A stretch of 64,000 nt of DNA from Acidobacteriota bacterium (GCA_009838525.1 VXRJ01000018.1:335087-399086); one strand, 5' to 3'; shown: positions 8,583-17,467, counted from the stretch's first letter. Translations and numbers: made by a program. Notes: generated from the letters alone by a model not told the origin.

Positions 8583-9434
8583 TCAGACGCGGCAGCTCGC
8601 GACTGCCTCGCGCAGCGACGTCATCGGATCGCGCGTCGGAATGAACTCGTGCGCCAGGTAGCCGCGGAAACCGGTTTCCGCGATCGCCCGGGCGATGGCC
8701 GGCCATTGCAGCTCCTGCTGCCGGTCCAGCTCGTGGCGGCCCGGCACGCCGGCCGTGTGGTAATGCCCGATGTGCTGATGGTTGTCCCGGATGGTCTGGA
8801 TGACGTTCCCCTCCATCACCTGCATGTGGTAGACGTCGTACAGCAGCTTGACGCGGGGCGAGGCAACCCGTTTCACCACCTCGACGCCGAACGAAGTCCG
8901 GTCGCCCTGGTAGTCGGGATGGTCGACCCGGCTGTTGAGCAACTCCACGACGACGGTCACGTCTTCGCTTTCCGCGATCGGTGCGATGCGCCGCAGCGCC
9001 GTCACGCAATGGTCGACCCCTTGGGCGTCGCTCAGGCCGCGCCGGTTGCCGAAGAAGGCGATGACGTTCGGCACGCCGGCGCGCGCCGCCGCCGGCAGGC
9101 TCCGCGCCAGATTGCGGACGATCGCCTTGTGATTGGCCGGGTCGTTCAGGCCGTCGGAGATGGTCCCCCCGCCGCCGTAGCCGGTGGAACAGGCGAGCCC
9201 GTACTCGCGGGCGATCGCCCATTCCTCCTCGTCCAGCAGGTCGACCGCGGTGAGTCCGCTGGCGCGCACCTGCCCGAAGAAATCGCGGAGCGGAATGTCG
9301 CTGAAGCACCAGCGGCAGACCGATTGGCGGAGCGCGCCCGCCGTGGCGTGCGCGGGCAGGGACGGGCCGACCGCGGCCCCGACCGCCGCTACGCCTACCA
9401 TGCCCATTGCCTCGCGCCTGGTCAGTTCAGCCAT
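8583..9434 (-). CDS. Tat-exported hydroxypyruvate isomerase-like TIM barrel
   Basis: 283 residues. The signal is twin-arginine ([16 protein letters not shown], cut near AHA). The rest matches the Hyi branch of the xylose-isomerase-like TIM barrels: [21 protein letters not shown] with the first metal glutamate, LLYDVYHMQ with the aspartate and histidine, [15 protein letters not shown], and YLAHEFIP with the last glutamate. Classical Hyi interconverts hydroxypyruvate and tartronate semialdehyde in the cytosol; a Tat-exported relative probably acts on another keto-acid or keto-sugar. GGAGGTTGTCCG gives a good ribosome binding site. First gene of a minus-strand run and divergent from 9485. Confidence 0.85.
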   Translation of the reverse strand: MAELTRREAMGMVGVAAVGAAVGPSLPAHATAGALRQSVCRWCFSDIPLRDFFGQVRASGLTAVDLLDEEEWAIAREYGLACSTGYGGGGTISDGLNDPANHKAIVRNLARSLPAAARAGVPNVIAFFGNRRGLSDAQGVDHCVTALRRIAPIAESEDVTVVVELLNSRVDHPDYQGDRTSFGVEVVKRVASPRVKLLYDVYHMQVMEGNVIQTIRDNHQHIGHYHTAGVPGRHELDRQQELQWPAIARAIAETGFRGYLAHEFIPTRDPMTSLREAVASCRV

Positions 9435-9452
9435 CGGACAACCTCCGCCGCC

Positions 9453-9460
9453 ACTATACT
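9453..9460. promoter_or_regulatory. overlapping divergent -10 elements
   Basis: The eight bases ACTATACT read TATACT (9455-9460) toward the plus-strand isomerase, whose ATG is 24 bases downstream, and TATAGT (9458-9453) toward the minus-strand Hyi-like gene, whose ATG is 18 bases downstream. Both fit a sigma-70 -10 hexamer, so the two halves of the sugar cluster may share one symmetric promoter. No convincing -35 boxes were seen. Confidence 0.5.
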
Positions 9461-9484
9461 CGACACCGGCTGACCACCCAAGCG

Positions 9485-10513
9485 ATGGCGCGCGCAGTCA
9501 CGTTGTTCACTGGGCAGTGGGCGGACCTGCCGCTGGCGGAGCTCGCTCCGAAGGCGGCGGAGTTCGGCTACGACGGCCTGGAACTCGCCTGCTGGGGCGA
9601 TCATTTCGACGTCGACCGCGGCGCCGCCGACGACGACTACTGTGCGGAGCGCCGCGCTCTGCTGAAGGCCTCCGGCCTGGATTGCTGGGCGATCTCGCAT
9701 CACCTGGCGGGCCAGCTCGTCTGCGATCCGAACGACGAAAGGTCGGACGCGTTCGCGCCGCCCGAGCTGGCCGGCGACTCCGAAGGGAAGCGGGCCTGGG
9801 CGGTAGAGACGATGAAGAACGCGGCGCGGGCCGCGCGGCGCTTCGGCGTTCCGGTGGTCTGCGGCTTCACCGGCTCACCGATCTGGCACCTGCTCTATTC
9901 TTTCCCGCCGGTCGGCGCGGCGACGATCGCGGCCGGTTACGAGCGGTTCGCGGAGTTGTGGCATCCAATCCTCGATGTCTTCGAAGAGAACGGCGTCCGG
10001 TTCGCGCTCGAGGTGCACCCGACCGAAATCGCGTTCGATCTCGTCACGGCGCACCGCGCCCTCGACGCGATTGGCGGTCGCGAGGTTTTCGGCTTCAACT
10101 TCGACCCGAGCCACCTGGAGTGGCAGGGGGTCGATCCGGTCCGCTTCCTGGAGGAGTTTTCCGACCGTATCTACCACGTCCACATGAAGGACGCGGCCGT
10201 CACGCTCGACGGCCGGAGCGGGATCCTCTCGTCGCATCTCGAGTTCGGCGCGCCTGGACGCGGGTGGGACTTCCGCTCGGTCGGCCGGGGCGACGTCGAC
10301 TTCGAGGGGATCATCCGCGCCCTCAACCGGATTGGCTACACCGGCCCCCTGTCGGTCGAATGGGAGGACTGCGGGATGGACCGGGAGCATGGCGCCCGCG
10401 AGTCGTGCGAGTTCGTCCACTCGATCGACTTTCTGCCCTCCGGCCTGGCCTTCGACGCCGCATTCGATCGGCGGAGCAACGATCCGGGCGACGCCGGCGG
10501 CCAGGACCGCTGA
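9485..10513 (+). CDS. sugar phosphate isomerase/epimerase (TIM barrel)
   Basis: 342 residues, no export signal, so cytosolic. The ATG at 9485 ([10 protein letters not shown]) is preferred to a longer reading from 9407 that would overlap the divergent gene. Motifs of the AP-endonuclease-2-like fold with a divalent metal site: [34 protein letters not shown] and [11 protein letters not shown]. Related proteins act on inosose, ketoses or 3-keto sugars. The next gene, a Gfo/Idh/MocA dehydrogenase, starts 4 bases after this stop, so the pair is an operon and probably interconverts an alcohol sugar and its keto form. Substrate not known. Confidence 0.87.
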   Translation: MARAVTLFTGQWADLPLAELAPKAAEFGYDGLELACWGDHFDVDRGAADDDYCAERRALLKASGLDCWAISHHLAGQLVCDPNDERSDAFAPPELAGDSEGKRAWAVETMKNAARAARRFGVPVVCGFTGSPIWHLLYSFPPVGAATIAAGYERFAELWHPILDVFEENGVRFALEVHPTEIAFDLVTAHRALDAIGGREVFGFNFDPSHLEWQGVDPVRFLEEFSDRIYHVHMKDAAVTLDGRSGILSSHLEFGAPGRGWDFRSVGRGDVDFEGIIRALNRIGYTGPLSVEWEDCGMDREHGARESCEFVHSIDFLPSGLAFDAAFDRRSNDPGDAGGQDR

Positions 10514-10517
10514 GCCG

Positions 10518-11762
10518 ATGGGAGCGACTATCGGCCGGACGCTCAAGCTCGGCATGGTGGGTGGCGGCCCCGGCGCCTTCATCGGCGACGTTCACCGTCG
10601 CGCTGCCTTGCTCTCCGGCGGGGTGGAGTTCGTCGCCGGGGCGTTCTCGTCCAGCCCGCGGCGCTCGCGCGCCAAGGGGCGCGAGCTGATGCTCGATCCG
10701 TCGCGCGTCTACGATTCGGTCGAGCATCTGATCGCGGAGGAAGGCCGGTTGCCAACGGGGAAGCGGGTCGATCTCGTGACCATCGTCACGCCGAACCACC
10801 TCCACTTCCCGGTCGCGAAGGCCCTGCTGGCGGCGGGCATCCACGTCGTATGCGACAAGCCGATGACCTTCGACGTCGCCGAGGCGCGGCGGCTCCGGCG
10901 GCTCGTCGCGCAGTCCGGACGCGTCTTCGCGCTGACGCACAACTACACCGGCTACCCGATGGTCAAGCTGGCCCGCGACCTGGTGCGCGGCGGCCGCCTG
11001 GGGCCTGTCCGAAAGGTCGTGGTCGAGTACCCGCAGGGCTGGCTCGCAACCCCGATCGAACGGAGCGGCCAGAAGCAGGCGGCGTGGCGGACCGACCCAA
11101 AGCGAAGCGGCGCGGCCGGTTGCCTCGGCGACATTGGCACGCATGCGGAGAACCTGGCCGAGTACGTGACCGGCCTTCGCATCGCGGCCCTCTCCGCCGA
11201 CCTCGCCACGTTCGTGCGTGGACGCCGCCTGGACGACGACGCCAGCGTCCTGCTGCGCTTCGCGGGCGGCGCCCGCGGGGTTCTGTTGGCCAGCCAGGTG
11301 TCGGTGGGCGAGGCTAACGGCCTGACGCTCCGGGTCTACGGCGAGGAGGGCGGCCTCCGCTGGCGGCAGGAAACTCCCGAGACCCTGGAGGTCACCTCTC
11401 TCGATGGCCCGGAGACGATCTGGCGTCGCGGTGACCCGAACGTGGTGGCGGCGAGTCCCGCCGCGGCCCGTGCTACGCGCCTGCCGGCCGGTCATCCGGA
11501 GGCGTTTCTCGAGGCGTTCGCGACGATCTACGCCAACGCCTGCGACACCATCCGCGCCCGCATCGCAGGCGAGTCTCCCGACCCTCTCGCCCTCGACTTC
11601 CCGACCGTCGAAGACGGCCTCCGCGGCATGATCTTCGTCGAGACCGCGGTGAAGAATGCCGCTTCCACCGAGAAGTGGACGCGTATGCTCCGCCTCCCTC
11701 CGACGCGCCGCGCGGCGGCGCGAATCCGCGCGGCTACCGGGAGAAGAGGTAGGTCATCTTGA
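10518..11762 (+). CDS. Gfo/Idh/MocA-family NAD(P)-dependent sugar dehydrogenase
   Basis: 414 residues. The ATG at 10518 begins MGATIGRTLKLGMVGGG, with the Rossmann glycine motif GMVGGGPGAFIGDVH directly after, so the longer reading from 10332 is rejected. Seen: VTPNHLHFPVAKALLAAGIHVVCDKPMT with the catalytic-lysine motif in DKP form, HNYTGYPMV, and GCLGDIGTHAENLAEY, the substrate-side GDIGxH motif. Family members oxidise or reduce a hydroxyl of sugars, inositols or glycosides with a nicotinamide cofactor. Co-transcribed with the isomerase upstream. Its last 29 bases overlap, tail to tail, the end of the DUF5916 barrel gene. Confidence 0.9.
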   Translation: MGATIGRTLKLGMVGGGPGAFIGDVHRRAALLSGGVEFVAGAFSSSPRRSRAKGRELMLDPSRVYDSVEHLIAEEGRLPTGKRVDLVTIVTPNHLHFPVAKALLAAGIHVVCDKPMTFDVAEARRLRRLVAQSGRVFALTHNYTGYPMVKLARDLVRGGRLGPVRKVVVEYPQGWLATPIERSGQKQAAWRTDPKRSGAAGCLGDIGTHAENLAEYVTGLRIAALSADLATFVRGRRLDDDASVLLRFAGGARGVLLASQVSVGEANGLTLRVYGEEGGLRWRQETPETLEVTSLDGPETIWRRGDPNVVAASPAAARATRLPAGHPEAFLEAFATIYANACDTIRARIAGESPDPLALDFPTVEDGLRGMIFVETAVKNAASTEKWTRMLRLPPTRRAAARIRAATGRRGRSS

Positions 11763-14058
11763 TCGCGAGCTGCCGGTTGCGGATCCAGGGCGAGTAGCGC
11801 CGGATGCCGCCGACCGTCGGCTGGTAGTCGAGGCGCAACTCGTCGTAGGCGATGTAGATGTCGCTGCCCGGGCTGTAGATCCAGTTGAACCGGATGCTGT
11901 TGCTCAGCTCGCCGGTGGTCGAGACGTACTGCGACAGCGTGCGCAGGGTCACGTTGGGCGAGACGGCCCAGTCGAACGTCAGGGCGGCCAGGTCGGCGAT
12001 GAACGAGCCCCCCGCCAGATCGACGTTGTTCCGCGTGAAGCGAAGCTCGGTGGCGAGCGACTGCGTGAAGCGGATGCCAAGCGACGCCGTGGTGTCGAGC
12101 CGGGTGCCGTCGAAGAAAGTCTGCGGCGTGTAGCCGAGTTGGCCGTAAACGCGCTTCGACGGATCGCTCCGGTACCGGAACATCCATTGCCCGAAGTGGT
12201 ATGGGCCGACCGGAATTGTGACGTTCTTCGCGGGGTCCTTGATGTCGCGGTGGATCAGGAACGGCTCGTCGAGCTGTTCGAACAAGTCGTTGTAGATGAC
12301 GGTGAATGAGGAGCCGTCCTCGAAGTAGGTGCCCACCATGTGGTGCATGCGCCGTGTCACCAGCCGGTTGTTCTGATCCGTCGTGTACTCGATGTTCCAC
12401 ATCGGATCGAACTGCCGGATGCCCCAGCGGCCGGGCCGCGGATCCCACTCGCCGTGGAACTTCGACGTGCGGATGCCGACCCGCGGAACGAAACCGACCT
12501 CGGCGTTGAAGTTGTCCTGGATGTCCGTGTACTCGCCGTAGATTCGCCAGGACGGGCTCAGCCAGACTGCCGTGAAGTAGCTGGCCATGTCGTTCCCGGT
12601 CATGCCCGGCGTCTCGGTCTTGGCGAGAAACGCCGTCATGGACATGTGCGGGTGCGGCGCGAGCGTCGTGTCGAGGGCGAAGGTCCGGTTGTAGTGGCCG
12701 CCGCCGACGGATTCCTTGTTGACGACGATGCCCCCGACCTTCGAGCGCGCGAAGATGTCGCGACTGTAGCGGCCGACGAAGAAGTTCTCGCCCAGGCGGC
12801 GGGCGTCGCCGGCGCCGTGCGCCTGCGTTGTGATGTTCAGCGCCGCGATGTTGTTCCGGTCCACCTTGCCGGTGAGCCGCGCGCCGCCCACGATGGGGAT
12901 CGCCTGCCCGGTCCGCGACAGGCCGATCCGCCGCGTGAAGAAGAGGTCGGCGGCGCGGTTGAACCCCTGGGTCCGGACGCTGAACAATCCGGCGTTCTCC
13001 AGAAAGAAGTCGCGTTTCTCCGGGAAGAAGAGGGGGAACCGGGTCAGGTTCACCTGCTGCTCGTCCACCTCCACCTGGGCGAAGTCGGTGTTGTACGTGA
13101 GATCCAGGTTCAGGCCGGAGCCGAGGCCGTACTTCACGTCCAGCCCGGCGTCCCCGAGGCCGCTGCCCGCGAGGCTGATGTTCGCGGAACTCCGGGCCTG
13201 GCTGCCGCTGGCCAGCAGGTACGGGGTCACGCGGAGGTCGAGCCCGCGGTTGACCTGCGTGATCCCGCTCATCGTTCCCGCCAAGCTGACCCGGGTCAGC
13301 GTGTACGCCCTCGGAATCGGCGCCCAGAAGACCTGCTCGTTCTTGCGGCGGATGTTCCGCATGAAATTGACGCCCCAGACCTGCCGCTCGACGCGCGGGA
13401 AACGCAGGGTCACCATGGGGATGCCGATTTCCGCCACCCAGCCGTCGGGATTGCGCCGGGTGGCGACGTCCCAGACGCCGTCCCAGTTCAGGTTGATGTT
13501 CGAGCTGTTGCCGCGGAAGCCACCCTCGCCCTCCTCGGCCACCTGCTGCTCGAGTTTGGCGCCGAGCGGATTGGTGACGAACATGTAGCCGGACCGGCGG
13601 TCCCGGAACGTGTCGATGATGATCTGGAAGTTGTCCTCGTCCAGAAGACGAAGCGAGTCGCGCCGCTTTTCGGTCGCCACCAGGCCGTTCGGATCGTCGT
13701 CGTACGCCTCCACCCCGATGTAGAGCATCTCCGCGTCATACATCAGGCGGACGATGGTGGATTCGGTCGCCGGGTCGCCTTCGGACGGTTCCTGCTGCAC
13801 GAAGTCGTCGATCACGGCGGCAAGGAGCCACTCCTCCTCGTCCAGGCGACCGTCGATCGACGGCTTCGCGTCGACGCGGACCGGTTCTACGCGGTAGCGC
13901 TCGGCCGGTGGGAGCTCAGCTCCCCCCGCGATGCCCTCCAGGACAAGCGGCGGCTGGCTTCCCGGGTCTTGGGATTCGGTTGGATCCTGTGCGGCCACGC
14001 CGGATGGGGCGGCCAGTGCCGCGAGGGCGGCAACCGTGACGAACGTGATGACGCGCAA
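11734..14058 (-). CDS. outer-membrane protein, CBM9-like domain plus DUF5916 barrel (1)
   Basis: 774 residues with a Sec signal (cut near GVAAQ). Residues about 55-210 match the family-9 carbohydrate-binding-like fold that heads this family (IDGRLDEEEWLLA, MLYIGVEAYDDDPNG, QIIIDTFRDRRSGYMF). The rest is the DUF5916 region with its signature FPLFFPEKRDFFLEN and FFTRRIGLSR, ending in alternating aromatic strands typical of an outer-membrane beta-barrel; the last residues are YLFSR. Function of the family is unsettled; uptake or surface sensing of carbohydrate is often proposed. It lies beside the sugar cluster. A second member is at 49217-51565. Confidence 0.86.
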   Translation of the reverse strand: MRVITFVTVAALAALAAPSGVAAQDPTESQDPGSQPPLVLEGIAGGAELPPAERYRVEPVRVDAKPSIDGRLDEEEWLLAAVIDDFVQQEPSEGDPATESTIVRLMYDAEMLYIGVEAYDDDPNGLVATEKRRDSLRLLDEDNFQIIIDTFRDRRSGYMFVTNPLGAKLEQQVAEEGEGGFRGNSSNINLNWDGVWDVATRRNPDGWVAEIGIPMVTLRFPRVERQVWGVNFMRNIRRKNEQVFWAPIPRAYTLTRVSLAGTMSGITQVNRGLDLRVTPYLLASGSQARSSANISLAGSGLGDAGLDVKYGLGSGLNLDLTYNTDFAQVEVDEQQVNLTRFPLFFPEKRDFFLENAGLFSVRTQGFNRAADLFFTRRIGLSRTGQAIPIVGGARLTGKVDRNNIAALNITTQAHGAGDARRLGENFFVGRYSRDIFARSKVGGIVVNKESVGGGHYNRTFALDTTLAPHPHMSMTAFLAKTETPGMTGNDMASYFTAVWLSPSWRIYGEYTDIQDNFNAEVGFVPRVGIRTSKFHGEWDPRPGRWGIRQFDPMWNIEYTTDQNNRLVTRRMHHMVGTYFEDGSSFTVIYNDLFEQLDEPFLIHRDIKDPAKNVTIPVGPYHFGQWMFRYRSDPSKRVYGQLGYTPQTFFDGTRLDTTASLGIRFTQSLATELRFTRNNVDLAGGSFIADLAALTFDWAVSPNVTLRTLSQYVSTTGELSNSIRFNWIYSPGSDIYIAYDELRLDYQPTVGGIRRYSPWIRNRQLAIKMTYLFSR

Positions 14059-14092
14059 CTATTGCTCCAGTCTCTGCTTGACTAGACGACGG

Positions 14093-15454
14093 CTACTCGG
14101 CTGCCGCTTCACCTGCCGGCCGCTGCCGGCGCGCGAATCGCAGGCCGTACCAGGCGATGGTCGCGGCCAGCATTATCGCGATCAGCCAAGGAATGATCCC
14201 GACCAGCAGGGCACTCAGCACCGCGCCCCACGTGAGGGGGTACTGGCTAAGCGTTTCGTAGCGGTCCGCCATCCAGTGCCAGCTCGTGTGGGCCACGAGG
14301 ACGGAAATGAGGATGGTTCCCATCCGCTCGCTGATGACGAACCGGAAGAGCAGCTCCAGGATGGGCACGGCGAGCGCAATCACCAGTAGTTGACCCAACT
14401 CGACGCCGATGTTGAACGAGAGGAGCGACGTCAGCAGGTGCGAGCCGGCGAACTGCAGCGTCTCGCGCAGGGCGAACGAGAAGCCGAAGCCATGGATCAG
14501 GCCGAAGCCGAACGCCACGACCCAGCGCCGCCGGATCCGTCCCACCTGGCCCGCGTCCGCGGCGACGATGTTTTCGAACGCCATGTAGAGGATCGAGAGC
14601 GCAATGAGGGTCTCGACCGCAGGTGGGAACCAGAGCGTGTCGGGCGCCATGTCGTAGGCGGAGGCGATCAGCGTGACCGAATGCGCGACGGTGAACCCGG
14701 TAACGATGGGCACCAGCGCCCGCAGCCGTCGGAATGGCACGACCAGGCAGAGAAGGAACAACAGGTGGTCGGTCCCGTCGAGGATGTGATCGAAACCGGA
14801 AACGACGAAGCGCCAGGCGGCCTGGTGCCAGCGGGGATCGAGAGTGACGACGCCCGGATCGCCACGCAGTTCGAACGCCCGCTCCGCCCCCGTCGGGGTG
14901 ATGAACCGGATGACCGAGATCACCCGAAGGCCGAGACGTTCGACCCCAGGGCGGATTGCGAAGCTGGACTGGTCCGACACCGTGTCGTAGTCGAGCAGGA
15001 CGTCGAGCATCGCCTGCCGCCAGATGATCTGCGTGGTCGGGGGAAGACGCGGGCCGGACGTCACATGCTCCAGGGCGGAGTCGTACTCGTCGAACGACCG
15101 GTCCGAGGGAATCGACAGGCGGATCGCCTCGATCGTCGGCTCCGCAAGGCGGTTGCCGTCCTCGTAGATCTCGATTTCCTGTCCCAGCCAGAGCATGGCG
15201 GCGTCCGGAAGGAGCTCCCGGGCCGGTTCGATGTCCAGGTAGCCGGGTCCGTAAAGGGGGAAGTTGACGTCCAGCATCGCCTCGAGCGGGACGCGGATCA
15301 GCATCCGGAGGCGATCCCCTTCCGGCTTGACGAAGGCCCGGACCGTCACGTCGGTCGGGATGTCGTGGGCGACCGGGATGGCGGGAGCCGCCAGCATGAA
15401 GGCGACAGCCGCGGCCGCAACGATCCAGGGTCCGTGTCTGGTCGGCAAGTTCAT
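14093..15454 (-). CDS. HupE/UreJ_2-family membrane protein with exported N-terminal domain
   Basis: 453 residues. A signal peptide (cut near PVAHD) is followed by about 200 exported residues and then seven or so membrane helices. The membrane half shows the HupE/UreJ_2 signature: FDHILDGTDHLLFLL, VTGFTVAHSVTL, FGLIHGFGFSFAL and LLSFNIGVELGQL, rich in conserved His and Asp that could bind a metal. HupE/UreJ proteins carry nickel or cobalt in some species, but this longer form is common in bacteria with no hydrogenase or urease nearby and its cargo is not known. No such genes are here. It sits 34 bases upstream, in transcription order, of the DUF5916 gene. Confidence 0.82.
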   Translation of the reverse strand: MNLPTRHGPWIVAAAAVAFMLAAPAIPVAHDIPTDVTVRAFVKPEGDRLRMLIRVPLEAMLDVNFPLYGPGYLDIEPARELLPDAAMLWLGQEIEIYEDGNRLAEPTIEAIRLSIPSDRSFDEYDSALEHVTSGPRLPPTTQIIWRQAMLDVLLDYDTVSDQSSFAIRPGVERLGLRVISVIRFITPTGAERAFELRGDPGVVTLDPRWHQAAWRFVVSGFDHILDGTDHLLFLLCLVVPFRRLRALVPIVTGFTVAHSVTLIASAYDMAPDTLWFPPAVETLIALSILYMAFENIVAADAGQVGRIRRRWVVAFGFGLIHGFGFSFALRETLQFAGSHLLTSLLSFNIGVELGQLLVIALAVPILELLFRFVISERMGTILISVLVAHTSWHWMADRYETLSQYPLTWGAVLSALLVGIIPWLIAIMLAATIAWYGLRFARRQRPAGEAAAE

Positions 15455-15523
15455 ATCGCCGTCGTGAGATTGCTTGGTCCGCGGCGTTCGGGAGCCCCTT
15501 GCCCCGCCGGGACGATTTGCAAG

Positions 15524-15529
15524 TATACT
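15524..15529 (+). promoter_or_regulatory. possible -10 element
   Basis: TATACT in the divergent gap between the HupE-like gene and the NHL lipoprotein. A TTGCCC at 15499-15504 could be a -35 but the spacing of 19 is long. The downstream gene has a good ribosome binding site, so the leader would be about 70 bases. Confidence 0.3.
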
Positions 15530-15608
15530 GTTGCCGGTTCGAGCGTAGCGAAGTGTGCCTGCCTTGCGCGATGTTGTGTCGGCCGGCACCGGTTTCTGGG
15601 AGGACACG

Positions 15609-16880
15609 ATGAGTCGGAAGTACGCATTTGTTCTAGTCGCGCTCGCGGGTGCCGTGGCGGTTGCCTGTGGCGGCGGCGCTGCCGGCGGCGGCGAGGAAGC
15701 CGCAGCGGACATGCCGCCGGCCGATCCCAATGCGGCGCAGGCGCCGATGTTCGAGGTGGATCCCACCTGGCCGTACAACCTGCCGAACCACTGGCTGATG
15801 GGCGCCACGATCGGCGTCGATGTCGACTCCCAGGATCTCATCTGGGTACTCCATCGCAACACGATGGATCAGTTCGTGCTCAACACTGAGGTCGGCATGA
15901 TGGCCGATCCCCCGGTGAGCGAGTGCTGCCAGCCCGGCCCGCCCGTCCTGATCTTCAACCAGGAGGGTGAGTTGGTCGACAGCTGGGGAGGCCCCGGCAC
16001 GGAGACCGGCGACTACGTCTGGCCGGAGTCGAACCACGGCATTACCGTCGACCACATGGACAACGTGTGGATCGGCGGGAACGGCCAGGGTGACGCGCAC
16101 GTGCTGAAGTTCACGCGGAGCGGCGACTTCCTCATGTCGGTCGGCACCCACAACGCGCGGCTCGTGCGCGAGGAGGATGGCCGCCGGATCTTCGAGCGCG
16201 ACAGCCACGCGGCCGACAGCTACGGCCGCGTCGCCAAGATCGGGATCGACCCGGATGCGAACGAGGCGTACTTCGCCGACGGTTACTACAACAAGCGTAT
16301 GGCCGTCGTGGACGCCGACACCGGCGAGCTGAAGCGCTACTGGGGCGCCTACGGGAACGATCCGGACGATGACTACGACTTCGGCGGGCCGTACGAACCG
16401 GGCGGCGCGCCGGCGCAGCAGTTCCGCGGCCCGGTCCACTGCGGCGAGATCTCGAATGACGGCCTCGTCTACGTCTGCGACCGCGCGGAGGATCGGATTC
16501 AGGTCTTCCAGACGGACGGCACCTTCGTGGACGAGTACTTCGTCGCGACCCACACCCGGTCGCAGGGCTCGACCTGGGACATCGACTTTTCACCCGACCC
16601 CGAACAGACCTACCTCTACCTGGCCGACGGGCAGAACATGAAGGTCTACATCATCGAGCGGGAGACCATGGAGGTGCTGACCGCGTTCGGGGACGGCGGC
16701 CGCCAGCCGGGGATGTTCTTCGCCGTGCACAGCATCGCGGTCGACTCCGACGGCAACATCTACACGACCGAGACCTACGAGGGATCGCGCGTGCAGAAGT
16801 TCGTCTACAAGGGGATCGGTCCGGTTCCGGCGGGAGCCGAGGGCGAGAACAGCCAGGGCGTGCTCTGGCCGACCAACTAG
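15609..16880 (+). CDS. NHL-repeat beta-propeller lipoprotein
   Basis: 423 residues. The ATG at 15609 follows TGGGAGGACACG and opens a lipoprotein signal (MSRKYAFVLVAL... AVACGGG, lipid cysteine near residue 20). The mature part has repeated NHL-type blades, for example WPESNHGITVDHMDNVWIGG, AHVLKFTRSGDFL and FFAVHSIAVDSDGNIYTTE. The arrangement resembles peptidyl-alpha-hydroxyglycine amidating-lyase-like propellers often annotated in Acidobacteriota; enzymatic activity is not shown by the sequence alone. Divergent from the HupE-like gene. Followed by a strong bidirectional terminator. Confidence 0.82.
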   Translation: MSRKYAFVLVALAGAVAVACGGGAAGGGEEAAADMPPADPNAAQAPMFEVDPTWPYNLPNHWLMGATIGVDVDSQDLIWVLHRNTMDQFVLNTEVGMMADPPVSECCQPGPPVLIFNQEGELVDSWGGPGTETGDYVWPESNHGITVDHMDNVWIGGNGQGDAHVLKFTRSGDFLMSVGTHNARLVREEDGRRIFERDSHAADSYGRVAKIGIDPDANEAYFADGYYNKRMAVVDADTGELKRYWGAYGNDPDDDYDFGGPYEPGGAPAQQFRGPVHCGEISNDGLVYVCDRAEDRIQVFQTDGTFVDEYFVATHTRSQGSTWDIDFSPDPEQTYLYLADGQNMKVYIIERETMEVLTAFGDGGRQPGMFFAVHSIAVDSDGNIYTTETYEGSRVQKFVYKGIGPVPAGAEGENSQGVLWPTN

Positions 16881-16895
16881 CCCGCGCGCCGCGGA

Positions 16896-16930
16896 GGGCG
16901 CATTGGAAGTTTCGCTAGCGCGAAATCTCT
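16896..16930 (+). repeat. dispersed imperfect palindrome, copy B
   Basis: Core GAAGTTTCGC, loop TAGC, then GCGAAATCTC, preceded by GGGCGCATTG. Matches copy C at 47507-47540 (opposite strand) at most positions over 30 bases and copy A at 3560-3590 more loosely. It stands between the stop at 16880 and the terminator at 16948, in a gap between convergent genes. Confidence 0.5.
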
Positions 16931-16947
16931 GGGCTGGGCGAGACAGG

Positions 16948-16982
16948 AAGAGCCGGTCCGGCGCCATGCCGGACCGGCTCTT
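16948..16982. terminator. bidirectional intrinsic terminator
   Basis: Perfect 15-base inverted repeat, AAGAGCCGGTCCGGC and its complement, around the 5-base loop GCCAT. The A-rich outer ends give T residues after the stem on either strand (CTTCGTTTG on plus). It sits between two convergent genes, ending at 16880 (+) and 17027 (-), and can serve both. Confidence 0.85.
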
Positions 16983-17026
16983 CGTTTGTACGGGCGACGT
17001 GGCTGGACGCGACGAGGCGACGTCGC

Positions 17027-17467
17027 TTATTGCAGGGCTGACGGCTTGATGCGGAAACCGTCCGCCGTTTCCTCGCGGAACTGCTCGTGGCAGGCGGCGC
17101 AGGCGCCCCGGAGATCCTCAAGTCCCGCCGTTGCCGCACTCGGATCCTGCGCCCCCGATGCGCGGGCGATGGCGCGGGCAGCCTCGATGGCGTTCCCGGC
17201 TAGCTCAACCGCCTCCGCCTGCCCCTGGGCCTCCCAGAACGACACGACCCTCGCGAACTGCTCCCGCATCTTGTCGGTGTCCTCGCCCAGATCGCCCCAA
17301 TAGCTCGCGTCGAGGTGGATCGAGGCATCCGACACCAGGTAGCGGAGCTCCTGCATCGCGTCCTCGTAGTCTTCGACGCTCACTGCTTCCTGCGCGCCGG
17401 CGAGCCCTCCGCCCGCCGCGAGTCCGAGCAGCGCGCCGAGTAGCGCTGCCTGTCGCAACTTCTGCAT
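17027..17467 (-). CDS. cytochrome c'-like monohaem protein
   Basis: 146 residues, signal peptide cut near LAGAQ. The mature part is nearly all helical and ends with a single haem-attachment motif CAACH about 20 residues from the C-terminus (RGACAACHEQFREET). One CXXCH near the end of a four-helix bundle is the layout of cytochrome c' and related c-type cytochromes, which bind NO/CO or carry electrons in the periplasm. The exact subfamily is uncertain. The gene converges on the NHL lipoprotein across the terminator at 16948. Confidence 0.78.
   Translation of the reverse strand: MQKLRQAALLGALLGLAAGGGLAGAQEAVSVEDYEDAMQELRYLVSDASIHLDASYWGDLGEDTDKMREQFARVVSFWEAQGQAEAVELAGNAIEAARAIARASGAQDPSAATAGLEDLRGACAACHEQFREETADGFRIKPSALQ

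Noticed and set aside
7066-9309. Extension of the DUF1080 fusion to 747 residues
   Set aside because: The extra 247 residues lie out of frame over the Hyi-like gene and have no domain; the Tat signal and ribosome binding site at 8568 mark the true start.
12340-14085. 581-codon plus-strand frame opposite the DUF5916 gene
   Set aside because: Composition typical of antisense frames at high GC; no start context or homology.
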